Positions 7,692-16,035 of a stretch of 64,000 nt of DNA are shown one piece after another. This DNA is from JAYKGU01 sp035285585. GTDB taxonomy: Bacteria; Cyanobacteriota; Cyanobacteriia; CAKZMO01. Position numbers and translations under genes: made by a program. The stretch is taken from NCBI GenBank assembly GCA_035285585.1, contig JAYKGU010000021.1:1-64000 (forward strand), given 5' to 3'. The first letter of the stretch is position 1. Each line of letters starts with the position of its first letter. Under the pieces are notes generated by a model that was not told the origin of the DNA, ran no database searches, and saw only the letters and a list, made by a program, of their open reading frames with translations.

Positions 7692-8894
7692 TCAGGTGGG
7701 GCGATCGCTCTCCAGCGGTGGGTGATATTCCAGTGGCGGCAATGCCACCCGGAGGTGGGTCATTTGCTTTCGACCAAACTCAAACAGGGCTGGAGCCTGC
7801 CCTTCTTGCCAGAGCCAGAGACTATCGGCAGCGCGCTGCTGGTACCTCCACGGATCGGCATCATAGGCAGCCCAGCCATAGGGATCGACTAACACCTTTT
7901 CTCCTGAGTCAAGCAACCGCCGCACGCCAAAGTGGAGGTGGGGGCCAGTGCTGCAGCCAGTGTTGCCAGAAAGACCAATCACCTGCCCAGCCTGCACCCA
8001 ATCCCCCGTCTGCACATCCACCCGGTTGAGATGAACGTATTCGCTCTCGAAGCGATCGCCCCCCGATGTTGTATGTTCGATGTAAACGTATTGCCCGGTG
8101 GTGGTGGTATCCAGCGGCGGACAGTAGAAGGGACGCCCCTCCCCCGCAAAGGTAATGGTGCCATCGGCCACGGCCCGCAAAGGCATATTTTCGGGTAACC
8201 CCCAGTCATAGCCGCCGTGCCCGTCAATGCCCGCTCCCGGACTGCCAATAGCGAGGCGATCGCCCCGCCAATTCAACATGTAGCCATTGTTGTCGACGAA
8301 CTGACGCGGCACATCATGGTCAAAGTAGTTGCTGAGCAGAAACTCGCCGTCAAACGGTTTGCGAAAAAGCGCCAGGGTGCGCGCTTCAGGAGGCTTCTGC
8401 ATTTTGGGCAGCCGCGTCAGTTTGAAGTCGTCCTTCAAGCCCCGACAAATCCCCTGAGGAACCGCAGCGCCGGAAAATTGATTGGGTTCGCCCAGTTGCC
8501 CTTGAAACCGCATGGGAAAGCCACCCACTGCGGGCGGCGTCAGCTCAAACCAGGTGCGCCGCGAGCCAATGTTGCCGGAAATAGCAGCCGAGCCGTCCTG
8601 TCCATTCCAAACCCAGGGAAGCGTGCCGTGCAAATCTCTTCCTTCCTGAGTTAACAGGGTGGTAATGGAGCCATTCAGTTGACAAGCACCGTTGGCAACC
8701 CAGTAGCGGGGCAGCTCCAGTAGCCAGGTTTGGGTCTCAGGTTGCTCGACCGCGGCTGGCTGAAACCTGACTTGAACGGTGCGGCCCTGATCAGCGGATA
8801 GCCAGACAGGATTCCATTGGGATTGGTAGCCGCCCAACAGGAGGCTGAGGGCCAGGGTGGAGAGGGCAATCAAAACCAGGTGGACATATTTCAT
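7692..8894 (-). CDS. M23 family (LytM-like) metallopeptidase
   Basis: 400 aa from the ATG at 8894 (a GTG at 8909 is possible). An N-terminal signal anchor (LVLIALSTLALSLLLGG) is followed by about 170 residues of unassigned beta-rich region, then the LytM zinc-peptidase domain. Its zinc ligands are visible in GHGGYDWG (H-x3-D) and in HLHFGVRR (H-x-H), with STGPHLHFG typical of the family. It probably cleaves peptidoglycan cross-bridges or regulates amidases in the periplasm. The very long N-terminal region has no recognised domain. Confidence 0.88.
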   Translation of the reverse strand: MKYVHLVLIALSTLALSLLLGGYQSQWNPVWLSADQGRTVQVRFQPAAVEQPETQTWLLELPRYWVANGACQLNGSITTLLTQEGRDLHGTLPWVWNGQDGSAAISGNIGSRRTWFELTPPAVGGFPMRFQGQLGEPNQFSGAAVPQGICRGLKDDFKLTRLPKMQKPPEARTLALFRKPFDGEFLLSNYFDHDVPRQFVDNNGYMLNWRGDRLAIGSPGAGIDGHGGYDWGLPENMPLRAVADGTITFAGEGRPFYCPPLDTTTTGQYVYIEHTTSGGDRFESEYVHLNRVDVQTGDWVQAGQVIGLSGNTGCSTGPHLHFGVRRLLDSGEKVLVDPYGWAAYDADPWRYQQRAADSLWLWQEGQAPALFEFGRKQMTHLRVALPPLEYHPPLESDRPT

Positions 8895-9328
8895 GGGAGA
8901 ATCAAGCACGACCAGCAGCAGCTTCGGTTGGCTACTCAGTGCCTACCCGAAAACTCGGCAGAGTTTTTGAAATAGGACTTACGCAATAGGTTCTAAATGA
9001 GAGGTTTCCCAGATGAGGGAGCCATGGCTCTTATCTGCCAACCGCCTCTGTTTTTTCTGCCGTTTGACAGATGACAACAGGGCTAGACGCACTATAACAC
9101 CCTATTCGTAATGATTTGGTAACTCACCTCCCCCCAGTGGTTGCGAATTCTTGGGTTGCGGTCTGCCTTTTAGGGCAATTTGGCCCTCCGGATCATCCTG
9201 ATAAATACCGAACAATCAAGAAGACGTAAGTCAGAAAAGTACCTGCTTTTCCCAAGAACCACCGAACTAACATTGAAAGTTCGTAAATTAGCCTTGATTA
9301 AGTTCTATTACTTTAGGGTTAAGTATAT
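8895..9328. other. intergenic region, possible decayed MITE-like element
   Basis: No gene in 434 bases. GACTTACG at 8976-8983 is perfectly inverted as CGTAAGTC at 9225-9232, and the outer flanks resemble the GGACTTACGCA ends of cyanobacterial mobile elements. The interior has no coding potential. The rest may hold the promoter of the gene at 9329. Confidence 0.3.
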
Positions 9329-9805
9329 ATGCTGAGCCAGTTTCAGTTGCTGAGCCAAGAAGCTGAAGGCCGATACGCTACGGATAATGAGCTGAAGTTT
9401 GTTACGGATTACATCAACTCGTTCCCGCTGCGCTTGCAAACTTACCAGAAGGTTCATGCGCTTGAAAGCAAAATTATTCAAGACGCCTACGCCAAGATGG
9501 AAGCCAACCACCCCAAGCTGCTGCGGGTCGGCAGTCAGGATATGCGTAGTAAATGGAAGCGCGATACGTTACGGGTGCTGCGCTACTCGGCGATCGCCCT
9601 GCTGCTAGACGATCCTGACCTGCTGCAAGAGCGCTTTCTTTTCTGGTTTCAAACCATTATGCGTGCCTTTGGCACCCAGGAAAGCTGTGAAGTTACTTAC
9701 TCGCTGATGCAAGAGGTCGTTAAAGACCATCTCAGTCCCATTGAGGCGGCGTTGTTCTGCCCTCTCCTGGAGCTGAACCGGGTTGCGCTGGGGGTAACGG
9801 CCTAG
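9329..9805 (+). CDS. phycobilisome-fold protein lacking the chromophore cysteine
   Basis: 158-aa all-helical protein with the PF00502 phycobilisome/globin-like pattern (ELKFVTDYINSFPLRLQTYQ; LRVLRYSAIALLLDDP). The residue that lines up with the bilin-attaching Cys of phycobiliproteins, nine residues before RYSA, is Trp, so covalent bilin is not expected there. A close paralogue at 11428 has Cys at the same place. It is the first member of a cluster resembling Synechocystis slr0144-slr0152 and is separated from the rest by 568 bases. Its role is unknown; a light-harvesting or photosystem-assembly function follows only from context. Confidence 0.75.
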   Translation: MLSQFQLLSQEAEGRYATDNELKFVTDYINSFPLRLQTYQKVHALESKIIQDAYAKMEANHPKLLRVGSQDMRSKWKRDTLRVLRYSAIALLLDDPDLLQERFLFWFQTIMRAFGTQESCEVTYSLMQEVVKDHLSPIEAALFCPLLELNRVALGVTA

Positions 9806-10373
9806 GGTTGGCTACGGGTGCTCAAGCCACAGATTACTGGTAACTGCTCAGGCTGCCCTCACCCTAAATTCCTCTCCCTAGGGAGAGGGACTTCAATCCG
9901 ATTCCCCTTCTCCCTGGGGAGAAGGGGCTAGGGGATGAGGGCAGTTCAGGCTCCAGGTCAAGCCTGAGTAGTTACAAAATCTCCTAAGTGGTGGTTTACC
10001 TTGCAGCCAGGGGGAAATGACCCTTTCTCCCTGCAGTTAACAAAACTTGAGATGAGCGGGGTTAGATCCAAAAGTCCCAGGGCATATTGAACTTAACGGC
10101 ATCTGACCGGCTACATCTGCTATTTGCAGTATCTGGTATTAACAGTCATCGCTGCTGACCTTTTCTGCAATCAGATGGGGCTGTCTGAACCCCAAAAAGC
10201 CTATACCGAGATTTTTTGAACGGCCTGTCTAGTTGAGTTTTAAGTTCTTAATTTAGACTGTCTGACGTTTAATCGGTCAGGCCTTACCACAGATTGAATA
10301 ATAATTCAGTGTGAATACAGATTTGCTTCGTATTAATCGCACCCTTACCCGCTAGTGTTGTGTAGATAACATC
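9806..10373. other. intergenic region containing an inverted-repeat element
   Basis: Contains the 136-bp element at 9840-9975 (listed separately) and about 400 further bases with no gene. The last 150 bases are AT-rich and probably carry the promoter of the V4R gene that starts at 10374. Confidence 0.4.
9840..9975. repeat. MITE-like palindromic element
   Basis: Near-perfect 15-bp terminal inverted repeats GTAACTGCTCAGGCT (9840-9854) and AGCCTGAGTAGTTAC (9961-9975), one mismatch. Inside are CCCTCACCC/GGATGAGGG and GGGAGAGGG/CCCCTTCTCCC palindromes. No coding capacity. The inner CCCCTTCTCCC word also occurs near 51050. Confidence 0.55.
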
Positions 10374-11054
10374 ATGGTCACTGTAACGAATAACCAGCAC
10401 CCTGTAAAAGCTAAGCATCCCAAAAAGCACAACCATTACAGCTTTCGGGACTTCTTTCAATTCAATACTCAAGAGGGTACGATCACCGATTGGAACGGCA
10501 GTACGAACCTCTTGACCAGCGAAGATTTCATCATTGGCCTGATTGAAGGGCTTGAAGAAGAAGTGGGCGACGCCTCAGCGGCAACGATGTATACCATCGG
10601 TAACCACTGGGGCCAGCGCGACGCCTTTTTCTTTGAGAAATGGTTTGCCGAAGAGTTTGACCGGGGGGTTCGTCAGACAAACCTGATGTTTCTTCTAGAA
10701 ACCTGGTGGTGGCCTTTCACGTCCCAGGGCTGGGGGCGCTGGGAAATCGACATGGGCGATCGCAAGCAGGGCTTTATGTTTATCAACCTGTTTGACTCGG
10801 CGGTGGCACGCACCCTGGGCGACGTGGGCAAGCCTGTTTGTTACCTCTATGCGGGTCTCTTTGCAGGATTTTTCACCGAAATGGTCAAGAAAAAGCTGAG
10901 CTGCATTGAGATTCAGTGCTACTCCATGGGGGAAACCTACTGCAAGTTTTTGCTGGGCGGCCAGGATCGCATTGATGCGGCGGGGTTCTGGATGAATGAG
11001 GGGGCCACCGCACGGGACATTGAGAAGCGGTTACGCGCTGGAGAAATGAAATGA
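10374..11054 (+). CDS. V4R (4-vinyl reductase-type) domain protein, slr0144-like
   Basis: 226-aa protein with a C-terminal V4R small-molecule-binding domain. Seen: LYAGLFAGFFTEMVKKKLSCIEIQC followed by SMGETYCKFLLGG, the Cys-rich end of V4R. The V4R domain was named from bacteriochlorophyll biosynthesis protein BchJ and is thought to bind tetrapyrroles or other ligands. Position and order (V4R, small protein, phycobilisome-fold, V4R, kinase) match Synechocystis slr0144-slr0152, an operon implicated in photosystem II assembly. The stop codon overlaps the next gene's ATG by four bases. Confidence 0.82.
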   Translation: MVTVTNNQHPVKAKHPKKHNHYSFRDFFQFNTQEGTITDWNGSTNLLTSEDFIIGLIEGLEEEVGDASAATMYTIGNHWGQRDAFFFEKWFAEEFDRGVRQTNLMFLLETWWWPFTSQGWGRWEIDMGDRKQGFMFINLFDSAVARTLGDVGKPVCYLYAGLFAGFFTEMVKKKLSCIEIQCYSMGETYCKFLLGGQDRIDAAGFWMNEGATARDIEKRLRAGEMK

Positions 11055-11365
11055 GCACGATGACACTTCCTTCAAAGAACGGCTCAGCCCAGGGCATGAC
11101 CTCGACCTGGCTGCCGTCGTCGGTGCAGGAGTTTTTCTCAGCAGTGAATTGGGACGACCGCCCCCTGGAACCCCAGGCCCCTGAGCAGGCCCACCAGGCA
11201 ACCACAGGAGAACTTGGGCTGGACATGACGGTTACCCAGTTCTTCGAGGCGATCGCCTGGGATGGAGTGCGCGTCATTGCCGCCTTTACGCCCGTGGAAG
11301 AGCCAATGGCCGAAGAATCAACAGTAGATGAAATTACCCTGGATGATTTTTCGGGCCTGTTTTAA
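11051..11365 (+). CDS. small acidic protein with two FFxA(V/I)xWD repeats
   Basis: 104 aa, no family recognised. Two copies of one motif are visible: SSVQEFFSAVNWDDRP near residue 24 and TVTQFFEAIAWDGVRV near residue 60. The C-terminus is acidic and ends in ITLDDFSGLF, which looks like a third degenerate copy. The start ATG overlaps the V4R gene stop, so the two are translationally coupled. It occupies the slr0145-like position in the cluster. Short repeated aromatic-acidic motifs suggest a peptide that docks onto one of its neighbours (inference). Confidence 0.75.
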   Translation: MSTMTLPSKNGSAQGMTSTWLPSSVQEFFSAVNWDDRPLEPQAPEQAHQATTGELGLDMTVTQFFEAIAWDGVRVIAAFTPVEEPMAEESTVDEITLDDFSGLF

Positions 11366-11427
11366 CACTGAGGTCAACCCAGTTATATCTACTTTCATGC
11401 CACCCTTACCAGCTTGAGGACATTGCC

Positions 11428-11910
11428 ATGCACCCCCAGATCGATGCCATGTTTGATGAGGCGGAAAATCGCTACCTGAAGCCTGACGAGTTAAACACGC
11501 TAAACCAGTACGTTGAATCCCTGCCCGATCGCCTGGAAACCTACCGCTGTCTGCGGGATCAGGAAGTAACCATTATGCAGCGGGTCGCGGAACAGCTTGA
11601 ACAGCAATTTCCCAGCGAAAAAATTGAAGTGCTGGAGCGCTGCCTTAAAAATGCGCTGCTGGTGATGCGCTATTCGGCCATGGGGATGTTGCTCAACGAC
11701 GAGCTATTCCTCCAAACCCGCCTGATTAGCTGGTTGGAAGATACGGTTAAAGTTTTTAACACCCAGACCCTCGACACCGCTCTCTATCGGTTGCTCAACC
11801 AGCGACTGAGCGAGACCCTAACCGGCCCGCAGTTGCGGCTTATTCAGCCCCACCTGACGCTGGCGGAACGGGCACTCATTCAGCCTGCCCCGACAGCTCC
11901 AGCGCTCTAA
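11428..11910 (+). CDS. phycobilisome-fold protein that keeps the chromophore-type cysteine
   Basis: 160-aa helical protein of the phycobilisome superfamily, paralogous to the gene at 9329. The segment CLKNALLVMRYSAMGMLLND parallels the CLRD...LRY...AGD segment of allophycocyanin, so the bilin-attachment Cys position is conserved here. It is otherwise divergent and not a structural phycobiliprotein. It sits at the slr0146-like place of the photosystem-assembly cluster, between the small repeat protein and a second V4R protein. Whether it binds a bilin is untested. Confidence 0.78.
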   Translation: MHPQIDAMFDEAENRYLKPDELNTLNQYVESLPDRLETYRCLRDQEVTIMQRVAEQLEQQFPSEKIEVLERCLKNALLVMRYSAMGMLLNDELFLQTRLISWLEDTVKVFNTQTLDTALYRLLNQRLSETLTGPQLRLIQPHLTLAERALIQPAPTAPAL

Positions 11911-11966
11911 GCATTGAGTTGTTCTTACTTGAAAGCAAATACCATTTCTAACCCTCGTGTAGTCCT

Positions 11967-12623
11967 ATGATTTCCATTACCGATTTGCTGGTTGACAACC
12001 ACATTCCTAGCAACTATTTCGCGAGCGATGTTTATGTGAAAGGTGACCTGGAGCTGGGTCTATTGGAAAACCGTCGGGGCGATCGCCTCCTGGCCCTTCC
12101 AGCAACTTTGATTCAAGGCATTTATGCCGGACTGGAAAATGAAACTGGCCAGGCTGCAGGCATGGTGCTGTTTAACTGCGGTCGCTGGTGGGGGAAAAAC
12201 TTCTACACCCGCTTCTGTGAAGAGCTGACCGATTATTACAACAAAGCCGTTGCCGACATGTCGATGGTTGAGTTTCTCCAGTGCCTCCGTCAGTGCTGGG
12301 TAACCCACGGCTGGGGCCGCATCGAGCTGGATCAGAGTCACCACCATCGCGGGTTGTTGCTCATCCAGATTTGGAACTCTCCCTTTGCCAGGGAAGCGCA
12401 AAACAGTACCAAGCCAGCCTGTCATCTGGAGGCAGGTGTGCTGAGCACCTTCTTCAGCCAGCTCACCAGCCGTGAACTGCACTGCGTTCAAACCACCTGT
12501 GAGTCGCTGGGGTCAGACTGCAACCGGTTTATTTTGGGCCTAACCAAGCGGGTGCAGCCTGCTGAAGAGATGGTTGAGCGGGGTCTGGATCACGATACTA
12601 TCCTGCAGCAACTGTGTAGTTGA
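11967..12623 (+). CDS. V4R domain protein, slr0147-like
   Basis: 218-aa paralogue of the V4R protein at 10374. Shared features: an N-terminal region with GLENETGQAAGMVLFNCGRWWG, a WGRIELD segment, and a C-terminal V4R core (CHLEAGVLSTFFSQLTSRELHCVQTTC, CNRFILGL) with the same Cys placement. Synteny matches slr0147. It lies 56 bases after the phycobilisome-fold gene and 94 bases before the kinase, so a single transcript is likely. Confidence 0.82.
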   Translation: MISITDLLVDNHIPSNYFASDVYVKGDLELGLLENRRGDRLLALPATLIQGIYAGLENETGQAAGMVLFNCGRWWGKNFYTRFCEELTDYYNKAVADMSMVEFLQCLRQCWVTHGWGRIELDQSHHHRGLLLIQIWNSPFAREAQNSTKPACHLEAGVLSTFFSQLTSRELHCVQTTCESLGSDCNRFILGLTKRVQPAEEMVERGLDHDTILQQLCS

Positions 12624-12717
12624 TGTTGTCTGCCACCATCCAACTTTTTTCCAATCCACCCGGAATGCCTTTTGAGAATAACGCCCAGGATTTGAGAATT
12701 CGTCGTCGCGGGTCGCT

Positions 12718-14790
12718 GTGTTAAGCCAATCTGGAGCATCCCTCAAATCGTCACAGTATCGTCGGCTTGGCCTGGTAGGGCAGGGACAGTTTGGTCAGGT
12801 GTATTGTGCTGTGCATCGCCAAACCGGACGACTAGTTGCCTTGAAAAACCTGGAGAAGGAGCGGTTTCCCACCCGGCAGTTTTTGCGGGAGTTGCGGTTT
12901 CTGCTGAGTTTGCGGCACCCCAACATCGTTACCTGCTACGCGCTGGAGCACACTCGCACCGGTCGATATCTGGTGATGGACTACTGCGAGGGCGGCACCT
13001 TACGCAGTCTGATGGTTGACGGACGACACCTGACGCTGCGCTACAGCGTCAAGCTGGTGATGGATATTCTCATGGGGCTGGAACACGCCCACAAGCAGGG
13101 CATTGTCCACTGCGACATCAAGCCTGAGAATATTCTGCTGAGTCTCCGGTCGGACGGTTGGCTGGCAAAAATTTCAGACTTTGGCATCGCCCGCCTCAAT
13201 CAGGAATACTCTCGACAACATGCAGGCAATACCGGGTCGCCTGCCTACATGGCCCCAGAACGCTTCTACGGTCAATATTCCCCCACCGCCGACCTGTACT
13301 CGGTCGGTATTTTATTATTTGAGTTGATTGCGGGGCGGCGACCCTTTTCGGGGACGCCCGTGGCCCTGATGTCAGCCCACCTGAATCAAGCCGTCGAGTT
13401 TCCCGAACGAATTCCTGCTACGCTGCGACCGATTATCCAAAAATCCCTCCAGAAACTTTCTGCACGACGCTACCAGTCGGCGACGGAGATGCTGGCAGAC
13501 CTGGGAGCGATCGCCACCACCGCCGGTTGGGATTTTGCTCCTGAGGCGCGATCGCCCGTCACCATGCCTCCTCTGATGGAACTGGAGACTCTCGCCCCGG
13601 TTTGTCAGCTTACAGGTTGGAAATGCGAACCCCTGCAGTATGCCGCCAACCAGTTGGTGTTTTGCTCTTTACCCGTGCGATCGCCCTCAGTCTTACCTTT
13701 CAACGAAGGACAACACAAACAGGCTGGGCTGCCTCCCCACCTTTTTTACGCTAGTGCCCACCGCGTTGCCGTCCGTCCGTTACTACTCTCCCCAACTGCC
13801 GAGATGGGGGGAGCGGGCTGCATTGTTGGCAAAAGCTGGCAGATTACCCACCTACCCGAACCCGTTCAGCAACTGCTGGCCAGCCCAGTGGGATGCTTTG
13901 CCCTTACCCGCAATGCGGTCTATCGGCTTGAGCCTCATGGGGATCAGGATGAGCTGGTGCCCTATCTGGTTCACCAGTTGGAGCAAGACTGCGTCGCCAC
14001 CATTGATGCCAGGGGCCGCTGGCTGGCCGCTGTGGCGGATCTGCGCAAAATTCGCCCCCAAACGGGATTTAGTACCCTCCAGTTTTATCCGCTGCTGGCC
14101 TCAGGCGGGGGGAAATTGGCCAGCCATCCAATCCGTCTGGCCAATGCAGGAGCTTCCTCAGAGTTACTGCGCATTGTGGCACTGGATTCACGACACGTTG
14201 CGGTCATTTCAGAGTGCCCACGGCGAAAATCCTACTGCCGGATTCAAGACACCCGTGACAGGTCCCGTCATGTTCCCTGTAGGTATATGGATCGACCGAA
14301 TGAAAGCCACGCAGCCAGCGATAGGGAGTACGAGGGGGGCGATCGCTCCCTCTCGCCAGGGGAACTCGGCACCCATATTGAAGTGGTAACTCGGCGGGGC
14401 ACACGGCTGGGGGCACTTTACCTACCCATTCTGCTCAAAGCCGCCATCAAAACCGACAAGCCCTACCAGCTTCTGGCCGTCGATCGCCAGGATTCCCACT
14501 CCATTCTGGTGATTGATCTGAAGCCATTTCGGGTGGCGCGTATCCCGGTCGAGATTGAACCGCACTTCCTGATGACAACTCCATGGGGCTACCTGGTAAT
14601 GGACGAATGGGGCCAGATGCTCATCCTTGACCGCGACGGCTACGGCGTTAATCGGGTGGAGGGGCCGACCGGGCCAACGGCGATCGCCCTCATGGATGAC
14701 CGCCACCTCTGGGTAGCCAGCCAGAATAAAGGGCAGACCTACCTGCACGGGTTTGACCTTAAAGAAATGGGAGTTGACTTGCTGCTATGA
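12718..14790 (+). CDS. spkG: SpkG-like serine/threonine protein kinase with C-terminal beta-propeller-like region
   Basis: 690 aa. Residues 15-270 are a Hanks-type kinase: GQGQFGQVYCA (Gly loop), VALKNL (Lys), HCDIKPENILL (catalytic loop), SDFGIARL, SPAYMAPERF and DLYSVGILLFEL. The remaining 400 residues contain repeated short beta segments and may fold as a propeller; no transmembrane helix is clear. The start is GTG at 12718. In Synechocystis SpkG (slr0152) closes the slr0144-slr0152 operon; here the kinase follows directly on the second V4R gene, and the ferredoxin and TPR genes slr0148-slr0151 are absent. It is therefore a candidate sensor or effector for the cluster. Confidence 0.8.
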   Translation: MLSQSGASLKSSQYRRLGLVGQGQFGQVYCAVHRQTGRLVALKNLEKERFPTRQFLRELRFLLSLRHPNIVTCYALEHTRTGRYLVMDYCEGGTLRSLMVDGRHLTLRYSVKLVMDILMGLEHAHKQGIVHCDIKPENILLSLRSDGWLAKISDFGIARLNQEYSRQHAGNTGSPAYMAPERFYGQYSPTADLYSVGILLFELIAGRRPFSGTPVALMSAHLNQAVEFPERIPATLRPIIQKSLQKLSARRYQSATEMLADLGAIATTAGWDFAPEARSPVTMPPLMELETLAPVCQLTGWKCEPLQYAANQLVFCSLPVRSPSVLPFNEGQHKQAGLPPHLFYASAHRVAVRPLLLSPTAEMGGAGCIVGKSWQITHLPEPVQQLLASPVGCFALTRNAVYRLEPHGDQDELVPYLVHQLEQDCVATIDARGRWLAAVADLRKIRPQTGFSTLQFYPLLASGGGKLASHPIRLANAGASSELLRIVALDSRHVAVISECPRRKSYCRIQDTRDRSRHVPCRYMDRPNESHAASDREYEGGDRSLSPGELGTHIEVVTRRGTRLGALYLPILLKAAIKTDKPYQLLAVDRQDSHSILVIDLKPFRVARIPVEIEPHFLMTTPWGYLVMDEWGQMLILDRDGYGVNRVEGPTGPTAIALMDDRHLWVASQNKGQTYLHGFDLKEMGVDLLL

Positions 14791-14938
14791 CCCCCAGTGG
14801 CTGCAGGATTAACAAATCTTGAGGGGCGGGCACCATCTCTCCCCGAAAGTCTAGAAGCTGCACCACCGCCAGATAGGCAAAGCTCAGCAGTAGGGCGATC
14901 GCCCCAGTAATAATGGCGACAATTTTTGATCGATCCAT
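14759..14938 (-). CDS. small single-span membrane protein, conserved-looking
   Basis: 59-aa reading frame: basic start MDRSKIVAII, one hydrophobic helix (GAIALLLSFAYLAVVQLL), then DFRGEMVPAP. The pattern of a positively charged start, one helix and a LLDFRGEMVPAP-like tail resembles small cyanobacterial membrane proteins I have seen, but no function is known. It is convergent with the kinase gene and overlaps its last 32 bases on the other strand. Confidence 0.6.
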   Translation of the reverse strand: MDRSKIVAIITGAIALLLSFAYLAVVQLLDFRGEMVPAPQDLLILQPLGVIAASQLPFL

Positions 14939-15152
14939 CTTTCGCTCCGCCGTTTAAATTTTGAAGTTCTGCTTGCATTATCTCCCAGGACAAGGGGGCA
15001 GCGCTGTGGGAAGACGGCATTTCAAAAACACCGCGCCCTAAATCGGGAGTTAAGTGGTTGAACAAAACTATTTTCGTGGGGGTGTGCGCCCCCACAAGCT
15101 GTAATTAATTGTGCTTGAGCACTTAATCCTAAACAATGGAGGCTGGGGTTAG

Positions 15153-15482
15153 CTAAAAATCATCCGTAGGCAGGAACGTCTCAAACTCATCACGGTTTGC
15201 GTATACCTCAAACTTATCCGTCAGGCCAGCCCGCTCCAGCTCTGCCAGAGTTTGCGAGTTAAGGGAGCACAGCGATAGTTTTGCCCCCGCACGCCGCACC
15301 CGATTGCGAACAATCATCAGGGTGCCAATCCCGCTGCTGTCAATAGTTTCCACCTGACACAGATCGATGAGCAACAGTTGTGCTCCGGCTTCAAGCTGAA
15401 GATTGACCCAATACAGCAAGTCAGGGGCGATGTTCGTACCAAGGGTGGAAGTAGCGGGTTCATAGATGGAGGCATTCGTCAT
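15153..15482 (-). CDS. STAS domain protein (anti-sigma factor antagonist type)
   Basis: 109-aa single-domain STAS protein. The core phosphorylation-site region IDSSGIGTLMIVRNRVRRAG is intact, including the Ser that is phosphorylated by partner kinases in the SpoIIAA family. It probably relays a signal by binding and releasing a partner such as an anti-sigma kinase. No partner kinase or phosphatase lies beside it. ATG start at 15482. Confidence 0.85.
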   Translation of the reverse strand: MTNASIYEPATSTLGTNIAPDLLYWVNLQLEAGAQLLLIDLCQVETIDSSGIGTLMIVRNRVRRAGAKLSLCSLNSQTLAELERAGLTDKFEVYANRDEFETFLPTDDF

Positions 15483-15650
15483 TAGCAGAGTAAATCTGAT
15501 GAGACGGCAACATAGGAGTCGAATTAATCTCCTTCCACCAATATCCAGCTCTCTTAACTCGGATCAGGAACTTGCCTTCGGGTTCCGACTTAAAGCGGCC
15601 CAAAATTAGCGGGAGGTTTGAAGTGGACCCAATCTTCCGCCTCAAGTTGA

Positions 15651-15747
15651 TATAGCGTTACGCTTTCGCATTAGGATATTTAAGAGGGGTAGAACCCATA
15701 CGTCGCGGGGGTTCCACACTCAAACCTTAGCCCGTAGGGCCATACCC
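15651..15747 (-). repeat. dispersed palindromic repeat, family B, copy 1
   Basis: About 97 bp. Read in reverse complement it matches 48823-48918 over nearly its full length: CCCTACGGGCTAAGGTTTG, GTGTGGAACCCCCGCG, CCTCTTAA and GCGAAAGCGTAACGCTATA. This copy's central stem is degenerate (GTAGAACCCATACGTCGCGG), the other copy's is perfect. Confidence 0.75.
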
Positions 15748-15868
15748 TTTACCTTCTGTATTTGCCCAGCCCCCCTGGTAACAAGAGAGTTTTAAGGGCA
15801 CCTCGATTAATTGCCTTGTTGCGAATCTATAAAGCCTGCAACCATTGGAATTTCCCCGTCATTCTCAA

Positions 15869-15945
15869 TAAGTATCTGGCCACAAATAAAGCAAGTGGAG
15901 TTCAAAACCCCACCATAGCATCGTTTATTTATGGCTACCTACTTA
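15869..15945. repeat. dispersed MITE-like repeat, family A, copy 1
   Basis: 77 bp with terminal inverted repeats TAAGTATCTGGCCACAAATA and TTTATGGCTACCTACTTA. The same ends and the ACCCCACCATAGC core occur at 25404-25497. Confidence 0.7.
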
Positions 15946-16035
15946 GGATCTGTATTTTTCTTCGATCGGCGTAGAATTCTATGACTCTACAGGTCGGATA
16001 ATTACAGGTCATCTAAACTCACGATCCTAAGTTCC

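Larger units (their letters stand above)
15483..16035. other. intergenic region with two dispersed repeat elements
   Basis: This 553-base stretch has no credible gene. It carries one copy each of two repeat families (15651-15747 and 15869-15945), both described separately. Confidence 0.5.

Noticed and set aside
14739..15095. 118-codon minus-strand frame next to the SpkG-like gene
   Set aside because: Composition is low in hydrophobic order and it overlaps a better 59-codon membrane-protein frame in another frame.
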